From: Chroococcidiopsidaceae cyanobacterium CP_BM_RX_35
GTDB lineage: Bacteria > Cyanobacteriota > Cyanobacteriia > Cyanobacteriales > Chroococcidiopsidaceae
Direction of reading: 5' to 3'
Length of the DNA stretch: 16,412 bases
NCBI GenBank assembly: GCA_019242465.1
Contig: JAFAVL010000288.1
Location: forward strand, 1 to 16,412
Below the pieces are notes generated by a model. The model had not been told where the DNA came from and searched no databases. It saw only the letters and a list, made by a program, of their open reading frames with translations. The position numbers and the translations under genes are program-made. How positions within the stretch are numbered: position 1 is the first letter of the stretch; the number at the start of each line of letters is the position of its first letter. Positions 1-7,211 of this stretch are shown here, in pieces.

Positions 1-208
1 TTTTGATGAATGGCAAGGAGAAATTGCTAAACTGCTGCAAGCAGGTGAAGCTCGATTGAAGCCAGACGTTAATCCCAACGTTCTGGCACAACAACTCTTA
101 ACCGCGATTGAGGGGGCGTTATTACTCGGTCGTCTATACAACAATCCAGAACATCTAAAACAAGGTTGTGATACTGTTCGGCACCTGTTGATATCAGCGC
201 TACAATAA
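1..208 (+). CDS. TetR/AcrR-type regulator, C-terminal part only
   Basis: An open frame enters at the left edge (first full codon at base 2) and stops with TAA at 206-208, giving 69 residues. The stretch is all helical, with AIEGALLLGRLYNNPEHLK near the end. This pattern, ending in a short helix (DTVRHLLISAL), is typical of the C-terminal ligand-binding/dimerisation domain of TetR-family repressors. The N-terminal helix-turn-helix lies outside the window, so the family call rests only on the C-terminal pattern and the target cannot be guessed. The gene points towards, and is convergent with, the dioxygenase-like gene at 484-840. Confidence 0.6.
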   Translation, partial: FDEWQGEIAKLLQAGEARLKPDVNPNVLAQQLLTAIEGALLLGRLYNNPEHLKQGCDTVRHLLISALQ

Positions 209-483
209 AATCTTTTTGTCAAACTGGAGCCAACGATTCAAGCCAGCGAAACCTGAACAAATCACGGTGCATGACTACACCTGTAACATCTCTGTGGACT
301 CTTTCAGAAAGAGACTTTGTGATGCGCTCCCCATTCAGGTGAGTCTGGGATAGCAAGGCGAAGCAACGTCTGCCCCCCTTCTTCCAAAAATGGAGTTGAA
401 CCGATTTAGCACCTTGAAACGTACCAACTTTGCCTTGCCAATGCCCAGCATTAGCTTCATTGACTTCATTTCCGTGCTATTCG
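209..483. other. Intergenic stretch with a possible decayed reading frame
   Basis: This 275-bp gap between the convergent TetR-type and DODA-like genes has no intact gene. An open stretch on the plus strand (213-350) reads through KPEQITVHDYTCNISVDSFR and stops at TAG (348-350), with no plausible start and no family I recognise. It may be a remnant of a lost gene or IS. No clear rho-independent terminator was found. Confidence 0.3.
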
Positions 484-840
484 TTAGGTTGTTGTCACCC
501 GTCGCAAGACCTCGATATTCAACGCGAGCTTCTCGCCGAGCCATAAAGCATGATCTGTATGATCTGCCACATCGTCACCTGTTGTCGGATGAACAAGAAT
601 ATCCAACCCTTCACGATTGAGCATAAGCCAAGGGACAACCTCACTGAACTGTTGCGGTGAGAAAGCGACTTGATACATTGATTTGGGGTGAGGACCAATT
701 GGCTGATTATGCCACCGTCCAAGCTGCACGTCGAATCGAGCCCCCAATCCTTCTCTCACCTGTGCCGCTGCATCCCGACTGGCAGAATCAAAGTAGATAT
801 GAGCGTGAAATCCGGTAATTTCAATTTGCTTTTCGTTCAT
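484..840 (-). CDS. DOPA 4,5-dioxygenase family protein
   Basis: A 118-residue protein of the small DODA-like family, cytosolic, non-haem metal (Fe) extradiol dioxygenases that cleave catechol rings such as L-DOPA. The substrate in cyanobacteria is not settled. Visible signatures are the N-terminal FHAHIYFD (His12, His14), then GRWHNQPIGPHPKSMYQVAF, then LVHPTTGDDVADHTDHALWLG, which supplies the further conserved histidines (His84, His94, His97). Length agrees with the family (about 110-120 residues). An upstream in-frame ATG at 855 exists, but its ATGGAG supplies the GGAG ribosome-binding site for the ATG at 838-840 (spacing about 10), so the inner start is preferred. It stands alone: the upstream GNAT gene is on the same strand but more than 100 bp away. 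Confidence 0.85.
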   Translation of the reverse strand: MNEKQIEITGFHAHIYFDSASRDAAAQVREGLGARFDVQLGRWHNQPIGPHPKSMYQVAFSPQQFSEVVPWLMLNREGLDILVHPTTGDDVADHTDHALWLGEKLALNIEVLRRVTTT

Positions 841-946
841 CGCTGTTAACTCCATTGCCTGTTAGGTCACTGGTCGGCTAAATTTCAACAGTGAGTAACC
901 TCTAGGTCATATATGTTTACTATAGGTACTGAGAAGGTAGCAGATT

Positions 947-1396
947 TTATTCTTGGGAGTTATAAAGCTTGCTGGCATCTTTAGAAAGCTCCATGAATAT
1001 TTCAGGTTTCGTTAGGTTTTGAAATTCATATCGATGATAAAGCTCATGGGCATCCCTGGTTGCTAGTAACCACCTTCTGTGTCCTTGAAGATCGCAGTGT
1101 TTCAGGATACTTTCAATTAACCACTTTCCTAGCCCTTGTCCACGGTAAGCTTCTAAAACAAAAACATCTGCAATATAAGCAAAAGTTGCATAATCAGAAA
1201 TTACCCTGGCAAAGCCTATTTGCTTGTTACCCTCATATACTCCAAAGCATAAAGAATTCTCTATCGATTTCTTCACAATGAATATAGGTATATTTTCAGC
1301 CCAGTAAGAGTTCTTGAGAAAATCATGGATGCTTAATATATTTAGTAGAGATTTATCGGTACTGATGTAAAATCTATCGCTGAGTTCTTGATTCAT
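947..1396 (-). CDS. GNAT family N-acetyltransferase
   Basis: A 149-residue soluble protein with a single GNAT fold, transferring an acyl group from acetyl-CoA to an amine; the acceptor cannot be inferred. The CoA pyrophosphate-binding motif A is clear: IADVFVLEAYRGQGLGKWL with R85-G-Q-G-L-G90. The preceding strand GFARVISDYATFAYIADVFV and the C-terminal LLATRDAHELYHRYEF (the usual '..A..lY.k.GF' end of GNAT proteins) are also present. Length is normal for a stand-alone GNAT. The start ATG (1394-1396) has no strong ribosome-binding site. Same strand as the dioxygenase-like gene but spaced by about 106 bp, so an operon is not evident. Confidence 0.85.
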   Translation of the reverse strand: MNQELSDRFYISTDKSLLNILSIHDFLKNSYWAENIPIFIVKKSIENSLCFGVYEGNKQIGFARVISDYATFAYIADVFVLEAYRGQGLGKWLIESILKHCDLQGHRRWLLATRDAHELYHRYEFQNLTKPEIFMELSKDASKLYNSQE

Positions 1397-1535
1397 ATTG
1401 CTTTGATATCGGTTGGATTTGTCTCTATAGAGAACGCTTTAGTAGAATGATATCCACCAACTAGAGGTTAGCTGTCTCATATAGAGCTGTCTACAAGTTA
1501 AACATCGAGAGTAGTTGGTTGCGACAAATAGTGAC

Positions 1536-1979
1536 TTAGAATGTCCCTGGATAAGCACCGCCATCAATAAGAAGGTTTTGTCCAGTGATATAGCTTGCCT
1601 GAGCACTACATAAAAAGGCACAGGCTTCACCAAACTCAGCTGGGTTGCCAAACCGTTTGGCTGGATTTCTGGCTTTCCATTCCGCAGCAATTTCTTCAGG
1701 CGATCGCCCATTCGCTTGGGCGGAAATCTCTATGTTTGCACGGAGGCGATCGGTTTCAAAGGGACCTGGTAAGAGGTTGTTAATAGTGACTTTGTAGCGC
1801 ACCGTTTGACGAGCCAACCCAGCCACAAATCCAGTTAATCCACTTCGCGCACCATTTGATAGACCCAAGGTGTCAATCGGGGCTTTTACCGCACTCGACG
1901 TGATATTAACAATACGCCCAAAGTGACGGTCAATCATACCATCAACTGTTGCTTTGATGAGGGCAATCGGCGTCAGCAT
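1536..1979 (-). pseudogene. SDR family oxidoreductase, N-terminal part lost at IS boundary
   Basis: The C-terminal ~147 residues of a FabG-like short-chain dehydrogenase/reductase: MLTPIALIKATVDGMI, GRIVNITSSAVKAP, a PGPFETDRL segment and the terminal FLCSAQASYITGQNLLIDGG, which is diagnostic of the SDR C-terminus. Family members are about 260 residues, so roughly 110 residues including the Rossmann TGxxxGIG nucleotide-binding motif are missing. The open frame can be extended a few codons into the IS end (a TTG at 1985), but that is IS sequence. Beyond the IS there is no continuation of the gene on the minus strand; a different transposase fragment is found instead. The usual YxxxK site is replaced by SNGAR in LGLSNGARSG, a variant I associate with a divergent SDR subgroup. 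The product cannot bind NAD(P) and is almost certainly non-functional. Confidence 0.85.
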
Positions 1980-1998
1980 CAGCAATTCTCATTTTGAA
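1980..1998 (+). repeat. Left terminal inverted repeat of the ISNCY-like element
   Basis: 19 bp, CAGCAATTCTCATTTTGAA, matching the complement of 3381-3399 with one mismatch (T versus A at position 15). Confidence 0.9.
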
Positions 1999-2069
1999 GA
2001 GAAGCTGTTCAAGCCCCGGAAATATCAGTATTGTAATGACATCTGAGTGAACCAAGAGAGCCAGAACCG

Positions 2070-3377
2070 TTGAGAGAACGGGGGTTGTTTGACACAGTAG
2101 TGAGTTCTTTTCGCCAAGTGCTGTCATTGTTACCGGACAAACGCACTGGTAAGAATACCCGCTATGGGATGGAAGATGCTGCTTTGAGCGCGTTTAGCGT
2201 ATTCTTCACCCAAACCGCTTCATTTCTGGCATATCAGCGCATGATGGAAGGCAGCAAAGGGCGAAGTAACGCCCAAAGCCTGTTTGGGGTTCATCAGATT
2301 CCCAGTGACAACCACATCCGGGATTTGCTCGACCCAGTGAAGCCGGAGCAGGTGTTTCCTGTGTTTGAGAAAATCTTGCAGGTGTTGGAACAGCAGGGGC
2401 AATTGAGGGGCTGGCGCTCGTTTGCAGATACGCTGTTACTGGCGTTGGATGGCACTGAATATTTCGGTTCGAGCCAAATCCACTGCCCTCACTGTTCAAC
2501 ACGCACCCTGCAGTCAGGAGAGACGCACTACTTCCATACTGTAGTTACCCCGGTCATTGTCGCTCCGGGGCAGGCTCATGTGATTCCATTGGTGCCTGAG
2601 TTTGTCGTGCCGCAGGATGGGTCTGAGAAACAGGACTGTGAGAATGCGGCTGCCAAACGATGGTTATTGCAGTACGGACAACGCTACTGCCCCTTAAAGG
2701 TGACCGTTTTGGGCGATGACCTCTACTGCCACCAGCCCTGATGCCAGCAGCTTTTAGCCCAACAGTTCAACTTCATCCTGGTGTGTCGTCCAGCATCTCA
2801 CAAGACCCTGTATGAGCATCTGGAGGGCATCAACTTACCAACGGTGACAACGAAACGGTGGACGGGCAAAGTGGAGGAAACCTATACCTACCGCTATCTC
2901 AACGGGGTGCCACTGCGAGATGGTGAGGATGCTCTGCTGGTCAACTGGTGTGAACTCACGCTGAGCCGTCCTGATGGGAAAGTGACTTATAAAAACTCAT
3001 TTGCCACTAATCACACCCTGGCCAATGCAACCGTGGCAGAAATCGTCCTCGCAGGTCGTACGCGATGGAAGGTGGAAAACGAGAATAACAACACCCTCAA
3101 AACCAAGGGCTATAACCTGGAACACAACTTTGGCCATGGCAAGCAGTATCTCTCCTCCTTGCTGGCGACCCTCAATATTCTGTCCCTTCTATTCCATACG
3201 TTACTGGAGTTACTCGACCAGAAGTACAAGCTGCTGCGAGCGCACTTGCCCACTCGCAAAACCTTTTTTGATGATTTGCGAGCTTTAACCCGTTACATGT
3301 ACTTCGACAGTTGGGAGCATCTGCTGACCTTCATGCTGCAAGGTCTAGAGTTAGACATCCCTCCCAATACTAGTTGA
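2070..3377 (+). pseudogene. ISNCY-like DDE transposase with one in-frame TGA
   Basis: The two open frames 2070-2741 and 2742-3377 are in the same phase, and together encode a full-length transposase of about 435 residues interrupted only by TGA at 2739-2741 (…DDLYCHQP-stop-CQQLL…). From memory of relatives the interrupted position is usually Leu, so a single TTA/TTG to TGA change would explain it. The DDE residues are recognisable: LALDGTEY (first Asp), VLGDDLYC (second Asp) and RTRWKVENENNNTLKTKGY (Glu, in the Y-less 'KVENENNN' block), followed by LEHNFGHGKQYLSS. The apparent start is TTG at 2070; the frame is open back to 2040, so a CTG or other upstream start is possible. The stop falls right after the second catalytic Asp, so the N-terminal product should be inactive. 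Confidence 0.85.
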
Positions 3378-3380
3378 AAT

Positions 3381-3399
3381 TTCATAATGAGAATTGCTG
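3381..3399 (-). repeat. Right terminal inverted repeat of the ISNCY-like element
   Basis: 19 bp, TTCATAATGAGAATTGCTG, the near-perfect complement of 1980-1998. It starts 3 bp after the transposase stop codon. Confidence 0.9.
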
Positions 3400-3403
3400 T
3401 CGT

Positions 3404-3641
3404 CAATACCTATTGCTGACAATCCTGATCAACCTGTTGCAATCTATCAAGACAGTCAAACTGGAAACGCTCTTCTGCTGCTCTACCTTTACCAATTCTG
3501 TTTGAGAGCCGACGTCATAAACTACAAATTTTTTTGTCTATGCTGGGAGAAAAGGTTGAACAGTTGTGGTTTCCCCTGTTTACCAGTTGGTTAAAGGCAA
3601 ACTGTCCTGATTACCGAGTTCTCTATCTAGCTATTGACCGC
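3404..3641 (+). pseudogene. IS4-type transposase, N-terminal remnant with frameshift
   Basis: Two phases of the plus strand join into one recognisable transposase segment. First phase: LLTILINLLQSIKTVKLETL (to about 3470). After a shift of +1: ALPLPILFESRRHKLQIFLS, then VEQLWFPLFTSWLK and YRVLYLAIDR, ending at 3641. This matches the N-terminal third of cyanobacterial IS4-family transposases ('…FESRRRKLQRFL…', '…LYLAIDRTQW…') as I know them. The first catalytic Asp (AIDR) is just retained, then homology stops and the frame ends at 3668 with unrelated residues. The 5' end is cut exactly at the right end of the ISNCY-like element. It is non-functional. Confidence 0.7.
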
Positions 3642-3724
3642 AGGGTAAGCGCATCTAATTATAAATAAAACATTAAGCAGTCTTGTAAGTTCTAGTGCGA
3701 CGGTTGAATGACAATTTTCAGTGA

Positions 3725-5518
3725 TCAAACTAGATAATAGAGGGGTGCCCTCCGTGCATCGTGCTTCTGGAGCGAGGCACAGTGGTTGCAGTTATTAGCA
3801 TCATCACCCAGAAGCACATAGGCATAGCGGACTGCCTTAAGAGTGGCTGAATCAGTATCATCATCCTCCTGTTCTTGGAAAAGTCGGTCTTTGGAAAACC
3901 ACTCGGCAAAACCAGCTTTGCTGAACAATCGCGCCAACTCTGGGCGCACCCCTGCCAATAGGACTGTGAGCCCAAGCTTCTGAGTATTATGCAGGAAGTG
4001 TTCAAGCCGCTCTAGACAAACAATATCTGGGTTGCGAATGCGCTTAACGCGCAAGACGATCATACGGATGCCTGATTGAATTGCCCGCTCCTTGAGTCCG
4101 TCGAGATAGAGATCGAGAGTGGGTGCAGCTCCAAAGAATATCTCCCCTTCAAGATCAAACAGGATGAGGGAGGTGCAAATTGGATCACTCGCCACTCGTT
4201 CGCGCACAACGCCTTCGTCACTCACTACAAGCTCTGCCCCCTTAATTTTGGCTGCTCGTGACACAAATAGAGCAACAGACAGGACAACACCTGTCAAAAT
4301 TGAGTATTCAATGTCAATGAAAATTGCCGTAAAAACTGTGATCAATACCAGACCAACATCAAACCTTGAAGCTTGAAAGGTATAGCGCAATCGTTTGAGG
4401 TCAATCAATCGGGCGGCAGTAATAATCAGCAGAGCCGCCAGTGCCGCTTTGGGAATGTATTTTGTTAAAGGAGCCAGCACTATCACTGCAATAGCAATGA
4501 TAGTCGCTGTTAAAACACCTGAAAATCGAGTCCTTGCGCCCGCTTGGAAATTGATAGCTGAGCGACTCAAGGAGCCAGAACCGGGTAAGCATTGCATGAA
4601 ACCACCGCTGAGATTGCCTATTCCTTCGGCTAGACACTGCTGGTTGTAGTTGAGTATCTGACCTGTCTGGCTGGCAATTGCTTTAGCAATCGCCAAAGCC
4701 TCTAACAAACCTAGCAAGGCGATTGCTAAAGCACCACGAGACAATTGCGGAATCCAGGCAAACTTAATCTCCGGGATGTGTGGCGGTGGCAGATTGGCAG
4801 GTACAGAGGCAGAAACTGCCACCAGTGTTTTGCCATCAGCACCAGGTATCGTCCAACCCAAGAGATATGTGACAACAGATACGATAACCAGAACAACCAG
4901 CATATCTAATTGGGGCAGTCTGTACCGACGCACCAATCTTCTCAATGCCAGGGCAAGCGCAATTGTCACTATGGTGATCGCCAGCGCCTGGAAGCTGATC
5001 TTGCCCCCAGTAAGTGTAAGCCAAAGGCGAGAGAAAACTTGATCGTGAGCTGTGCCTTTGTCACGCAGACCGAGGGCATTGCCCACTTGTCCAATTGCCA
5101 ACAAAATAGCCGCACCTGTCATGAAGCCTAGAATCACCGACTCTGATATGTAGCGAGTCAAATCACCGAGCTTGAACACGGCAATCAGTATTTGGATGCT
5201 GCCGACCATGATGCCTAGCAGGAACATTGCCTCATATGCATCAAGTCGAGCATCGGGTTCAAAGAAACCCAGGGTACTAAAAACGACGAGCGAAATCGCG
5301 CTTGTCGGACCATTAATCAGATGTGAAGATGAGCCAAAAATGGATGCGATCGCCGTGATAAAGATCGCTGAGTAGAGACCGAAGCGTGGATCAACTCCAG
5401 CAATGAGAGCATAGGCGATACCTTGTGGCAATGCAATTGCTGCAACTGTTAACGCTGCAATCAAATCGGCACGACCCTCGCTCCAGCTATAGTTTAAGTG
5501 TTTCTTCAGGTATGGCAC
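3725..5518 (-). CDS. SulP family sulfate permease with STAS domain
   Basis: A 597-residue inner-membrane secondary transporter of the SulP/SLC26 family, moving sulfate or another anion. Residues ~18-420 form the multi-span transport core: AALTVAAIALPQGIAYALIAG (SulP signature region) and the GGFMQCLPGSGSLSRSAIN segment at ~305-323. A cytoplasmic STAS domain spans ~446-545 (LILFDLEGEIFFGAA … MIVLRVKRIRNPDIVCLERLE), followed by an acidic linker (EQEDDDTD) and a short tail with NCNHC. The start is GTG at 5516-5518 with AAGGAA six bases upstream. It lies 67 bp downstream of the sulfate-binding protein gene and is probably co-transcribed with it. That neighbour favours sulfate as substrate; bicarbonate (BicA-like) is the main alternative. 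Confidence 0.88.
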   Translation of the reverse strand: MPYLKKHLNYSWSEGRADLIAALTVAAIALPQGIAYALIAGVDPRFGLYSAIFITAIASIFGSSSHLINGPTSAISLVVFSTLGFFEPDARLDAYEAMFLLGIMVGSIQILIAVFKLGDLTRYISESVILGFMTGAAILLAIGQVGNALGLRDKGTAHDQVFSRLWLTLTGGKISFQALAITIVTIALALALRRLVRRYRLPQLDMLVVLVIVSVVTYLLGWTIPGADGKTLVAVSASVPANLPPPHIPEIKFAWIPQLSRGALAIALLGLLEALAIAKAIASQTGQILNYNQQCLAEGIGNLSGGFMQCLPGSGSLSRSAINFQAGARTRFSGVLTATIIAIAVIVLAPLTKYIPKAALAALLIITAARLIDLKRLRYTFQASRFDVGLVLITVFTAIFIDIEYSILTGVVLSVALFVSRAAKIKGAELVVSDEGVVRERVASDPICTSLILFDLEGEIFFGAAPTLDLYLDGLKERAIQSGIRMIVLRVKRIRNPDIVCLERLEHFLHNTQKLGLTVLLAGVRPELARLFSKAGFAEWFSKDRLFQEQEDDDTDSATLKAVRYAYVLLGDDANNCNHCASLQKHDARRAPLYYLV

Positions 5519-5585
5519 TGTTGTTCCTTATGTTTTCTTTCAATCGCTGATTAGTGGCAATCAAATTAAGTTCAGGTGGATCTCG

Positions 5586-6635
5586 TTAAAAGGAGGTGTG
5601 TTGCTGTACTTTAGGTTTGTAGACGCGATCGATAATGCCGTTGTCGTCGAAAAATTTCTGCTTAGTATCGTTCCAATCTTTGGCAATGAGCGAAATTGGA
5701 AAGAGTTCAATCTGAGGAAACTGAGTGCTATATTTGTGCAAAATGTCTGGATTAATCGGGCGATAACCAAATTTAGCGATCGTTTCCTGCGCCCGAGCAG
5801 TAAACAGAAATTGTAAGTAGGACTTGGCTTCAGTCGCTGTCTTGTGAAGAGCGACATTAGCATCTACCCATGCCACATAGGGCTGCGCGAGAATGCTCAC
5901 AGGCGGATAGACGATTTCCAAATCTCCCTTCGATTCACTCACTTCTCGAATTGCTTCATCTTCCCAAGTGAGATGGACATCACCAATTTTTTCAACGGCA
6001 AAGTTGATTGCGGACGCGCGTGCACCAGCAGCTAGCACCGATGTATGGTCATAGAATGACTTGAGGAAAGCTAGTGCTTCAGCTTCACTACCACCTCGAT
6101 TGATTACCGCTCCCCAAGCTGCTAAAGCACTAAGTTTGCCATTGCCAGAGCTTTTGGGGTCGGGCGTGATGATTTCTACTCCAGGGCGAACCAGATCAGA
6201 CCAATCGTGGATGTCCTTTGGGTTCCCTTTACGTACAACAAAGATGATAGTTGAGGAGTAAGGCTGCGAATCGTGCGGCAGTCGTTTGGACCAGTTTGCT
6301 GGAATCAGCCCTTGTTTACGGAGCGCATCTACATCGGAATAAAGTCCTAACGTGACAACATCGGCAGGTTCACTACCATCTATCACTGCACGGCTCTGAT
6401 GCGAAGAGCCAGCATGGGATTGCTTAATCTCTAAATGCTTGCCGGTTTCTTTTGTGTATTTTGCTAGAAATTGCTCGTTCAGACTGAGATAAAGTTCTCG
6501 CGTTGGGTCGTAAGAAACGTTCAACAAATGAGGTGCTGTATTGCCTTCCACATTTTTGATTAGGACCAGGGTGATTGCCAGAAAAACAGCCGCTACACCA
6601 GCCAGATCAACCCAGGAAATTCGTTTGACTTTCAT
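5586..6635 (-). CDS. sbpA: Sulfate ABC transporter periplasmic binding protein
   Basis: A 349-residue protein with an N-terminal hydrophobic segment (LAGVAAVFLAITLVLI, residues 11-26) serving as signal peptide or anchor. It carries the marks of the sulfate/thiosulfate-binding family: LLNVSYDPTRELY (37-49), KQSHAGSSHQSRAVIDG (71-87, anion-contacting loop) and the ITPDPKSSGNGKLSALAAWG block (155-174). Length is normal. It captures periplasmic sulfate, normally for CysT/CysW/CysA, but none of those genes is nearby; instead a SulP permease follows 67 bp downstream. The ATG at 6633-6635 has a weak ribosome-binding site. A partly palindromic motif 81-105 bp upstream (6716-6740) recurs before the sulfonate-binding gene and may confer sulfur control. 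The symbol follows family usage; a phosphonate- or molybdate-type ligand is unlikely given these motifs. Confidence 0.88.
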   Translation of the reverse strand: MKVKRISWVDLAGVAAVFLAITLVLIKNVEGNTAPHLLNVSYDPTRELYLSLNEQFLAKYTKETGKHLEIKQSHAGSSHQSRAVIDGSEPADVVTLGLYSDVDALRKQGLIPANWSKRLPHDSQPYSSTIIFVVRKGNPKDIHDWSDLVRPGVEIITPDPKSSGNGKLSALAAWGAVINRGGSEAEALAFLKSFYDHTSVLAAGARASAINFAVEKIGDVHLTWEDEAIREVSESKGDLEIVYPPVSILAQPYVAWVDANVALHKTATEAKSYLQFLFTARAQETIAKFGYRPINPDILHKYSTQFPQIELFPISLIAKDWNDTKQKFFDDNGIIDRVYKPKVQQHTSF

Positions 6636-6715
6636 TTTGACAAATTCAGGGAGCTATGAGTGAAAGGCATAGGCTCACTACTGATTAGAGGCGAAGTGAG
6701 ACTTAACTGCATATT

Positions 6716-6740
6716 CTACAGTAAATCTATCGATTTACAG
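6716..6740 (-). promoter_or_regulatory. Candidate sulfur-responsive operator upstream of sbpA
   Basis: A palindrome GTAAATC-TATC-GATTTAC (6721-6738) is embedded in a 25-bp block that begins CTACAG and ends TTTACAG. It shares 18 of 25 bases with 10806-10830 upstream of the sulfonate-binding gene, including CTACAGTA and CTATC. In gene orientation the common core is GATAG-RTWTACTGTAG. The block ends 81 bp upstream of the sbpA start. Identity of the regulator (for example a LysR-type CysR/CbsR-like protein) is inference. Confidence 0.55.
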
Positions 6741-6982
6741 ATTGTTTTTGGTAAAGGAGCGCTAAAGTTCATATCCTCACTGTAAGCAACAGGGCATTAC
6801 GAAATTTGCCGTTCGAGACGCCTCCTGCTGATTAGGGTAGTGGTAAATAGTGAGGGTCAGGCGCCAAGCTGCTTGACTGACAAAACTTGAATAGGAGGGA
6901 GGTTTAGCCTTTGGAGACAGGGCATTCGCAGTTTAGTGTGAAAGTTACCACACCTCGATGAGAAGTGAACGCAACCTGGTTA

Positions 6983-7154
6983 GAGGATGTTTGAAAGGTA
7001 AAATTTAATACTGTACTTTGTTTTTAACCGTATAATGGCTGAGGCAAAAGAAGCATTTTAGAGAGCTAATCATCCAGTTTTTCCAGTTTTAGCCATCAAT
7101 CTCTGCTAAGTCATTGTCATTTTGAGTTAAACAAGCTACTTTTCATACATCCTC
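6983..7154. mobile_element. MITE-like element, 172 bp
   Basis: Bounded by inverted repeats: GAGGATGTTTGAAAGG at the left and CTTTTCATACATCCTC at the right. The right end complemented is GAGGATGTATGAAAAG, 14 of 16 identical. GAGGATGTTTGAAA is reminiscent of IS5-group ends in cyanobacteria. The interior is AT-rich and contains only an 8-codon ORF starting ATGGCTGAGGC, so it would depend on a transposase elsewhere. Flanking trinucleotides are TTA and TCA, both TNA-like but not an exact duplication. Confidence 0.6.
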
Positions 7155-7211
7155 TCACCGTGGGTTATCTATTCACCGCGAACGAGTCGCACATAAACCG
7201 TTTCTTAACAG

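Larger units (their letters stand above)
1980..3399 (+). mobile_element. Insertion sequence, ISNCY-like, 1420 bp
   Basis: The element is bounded by 19-bp terminal inverted repeats (18 of 19 identical): CAGCAATTCTCATTTTGAA on the left and its near-complement on the right. It contains one transposase reading frame on the plus strand. No target-site duplication is visible: the left flank ends CGTCAGCAT and the right flank begins TCGTCAATA. The left flank is an SDR gene and the right flank an unrelated transposase remnant, so at least one flank has been deleted or recombined since insertion. Family assignment is from recognition of the transposase, not from a search. Confidence 0.85.
6636..7211. 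other. 576-bp intergenic region: operator, unassigned sequence, MITE-like element
   Basis: It contains the candidate operator (6716-6740) and the MITE-like element (6983-7154). The stretch between them holds only a short minus-strand open frame (about 48 codons, ending at the TGA near 6780) with SQAAWRLTLTIYHYPNQQEA; I do not recognise it and see no start or ribosome-binding site, so it is not called a gene. No terminator with a clear T-run was found after the metallohydrolase gene stop at 7212. Confidence 0.5.

Noticed and set aside
2206..2502. 98-residue minus-strand open frame inside the IS
   Set aside because: Antisense to the conserved transposase catalytic region; no family resemblance.
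2739..2741. TGA in the transposase as a selenocysteine or programmed read-through site
   Set aside because: No selenocysteine insertion structure or read-through context was seen, and relatives as I know them have an ordinary residue here; a plain nonsense change is simpler.
3394..3594. 66-residue plus-strand open frame starting at the IS right end
   Set aside because: The other two phases of the same strand give recognisable IS4-type transposase sequence; this phase does not.
5561..5863. 100-residue minus-strand open frame overlapping sbpA
   Set aside because: A different phase of the same strand within the sulfate-binding protein gene, which has clear family motifs.
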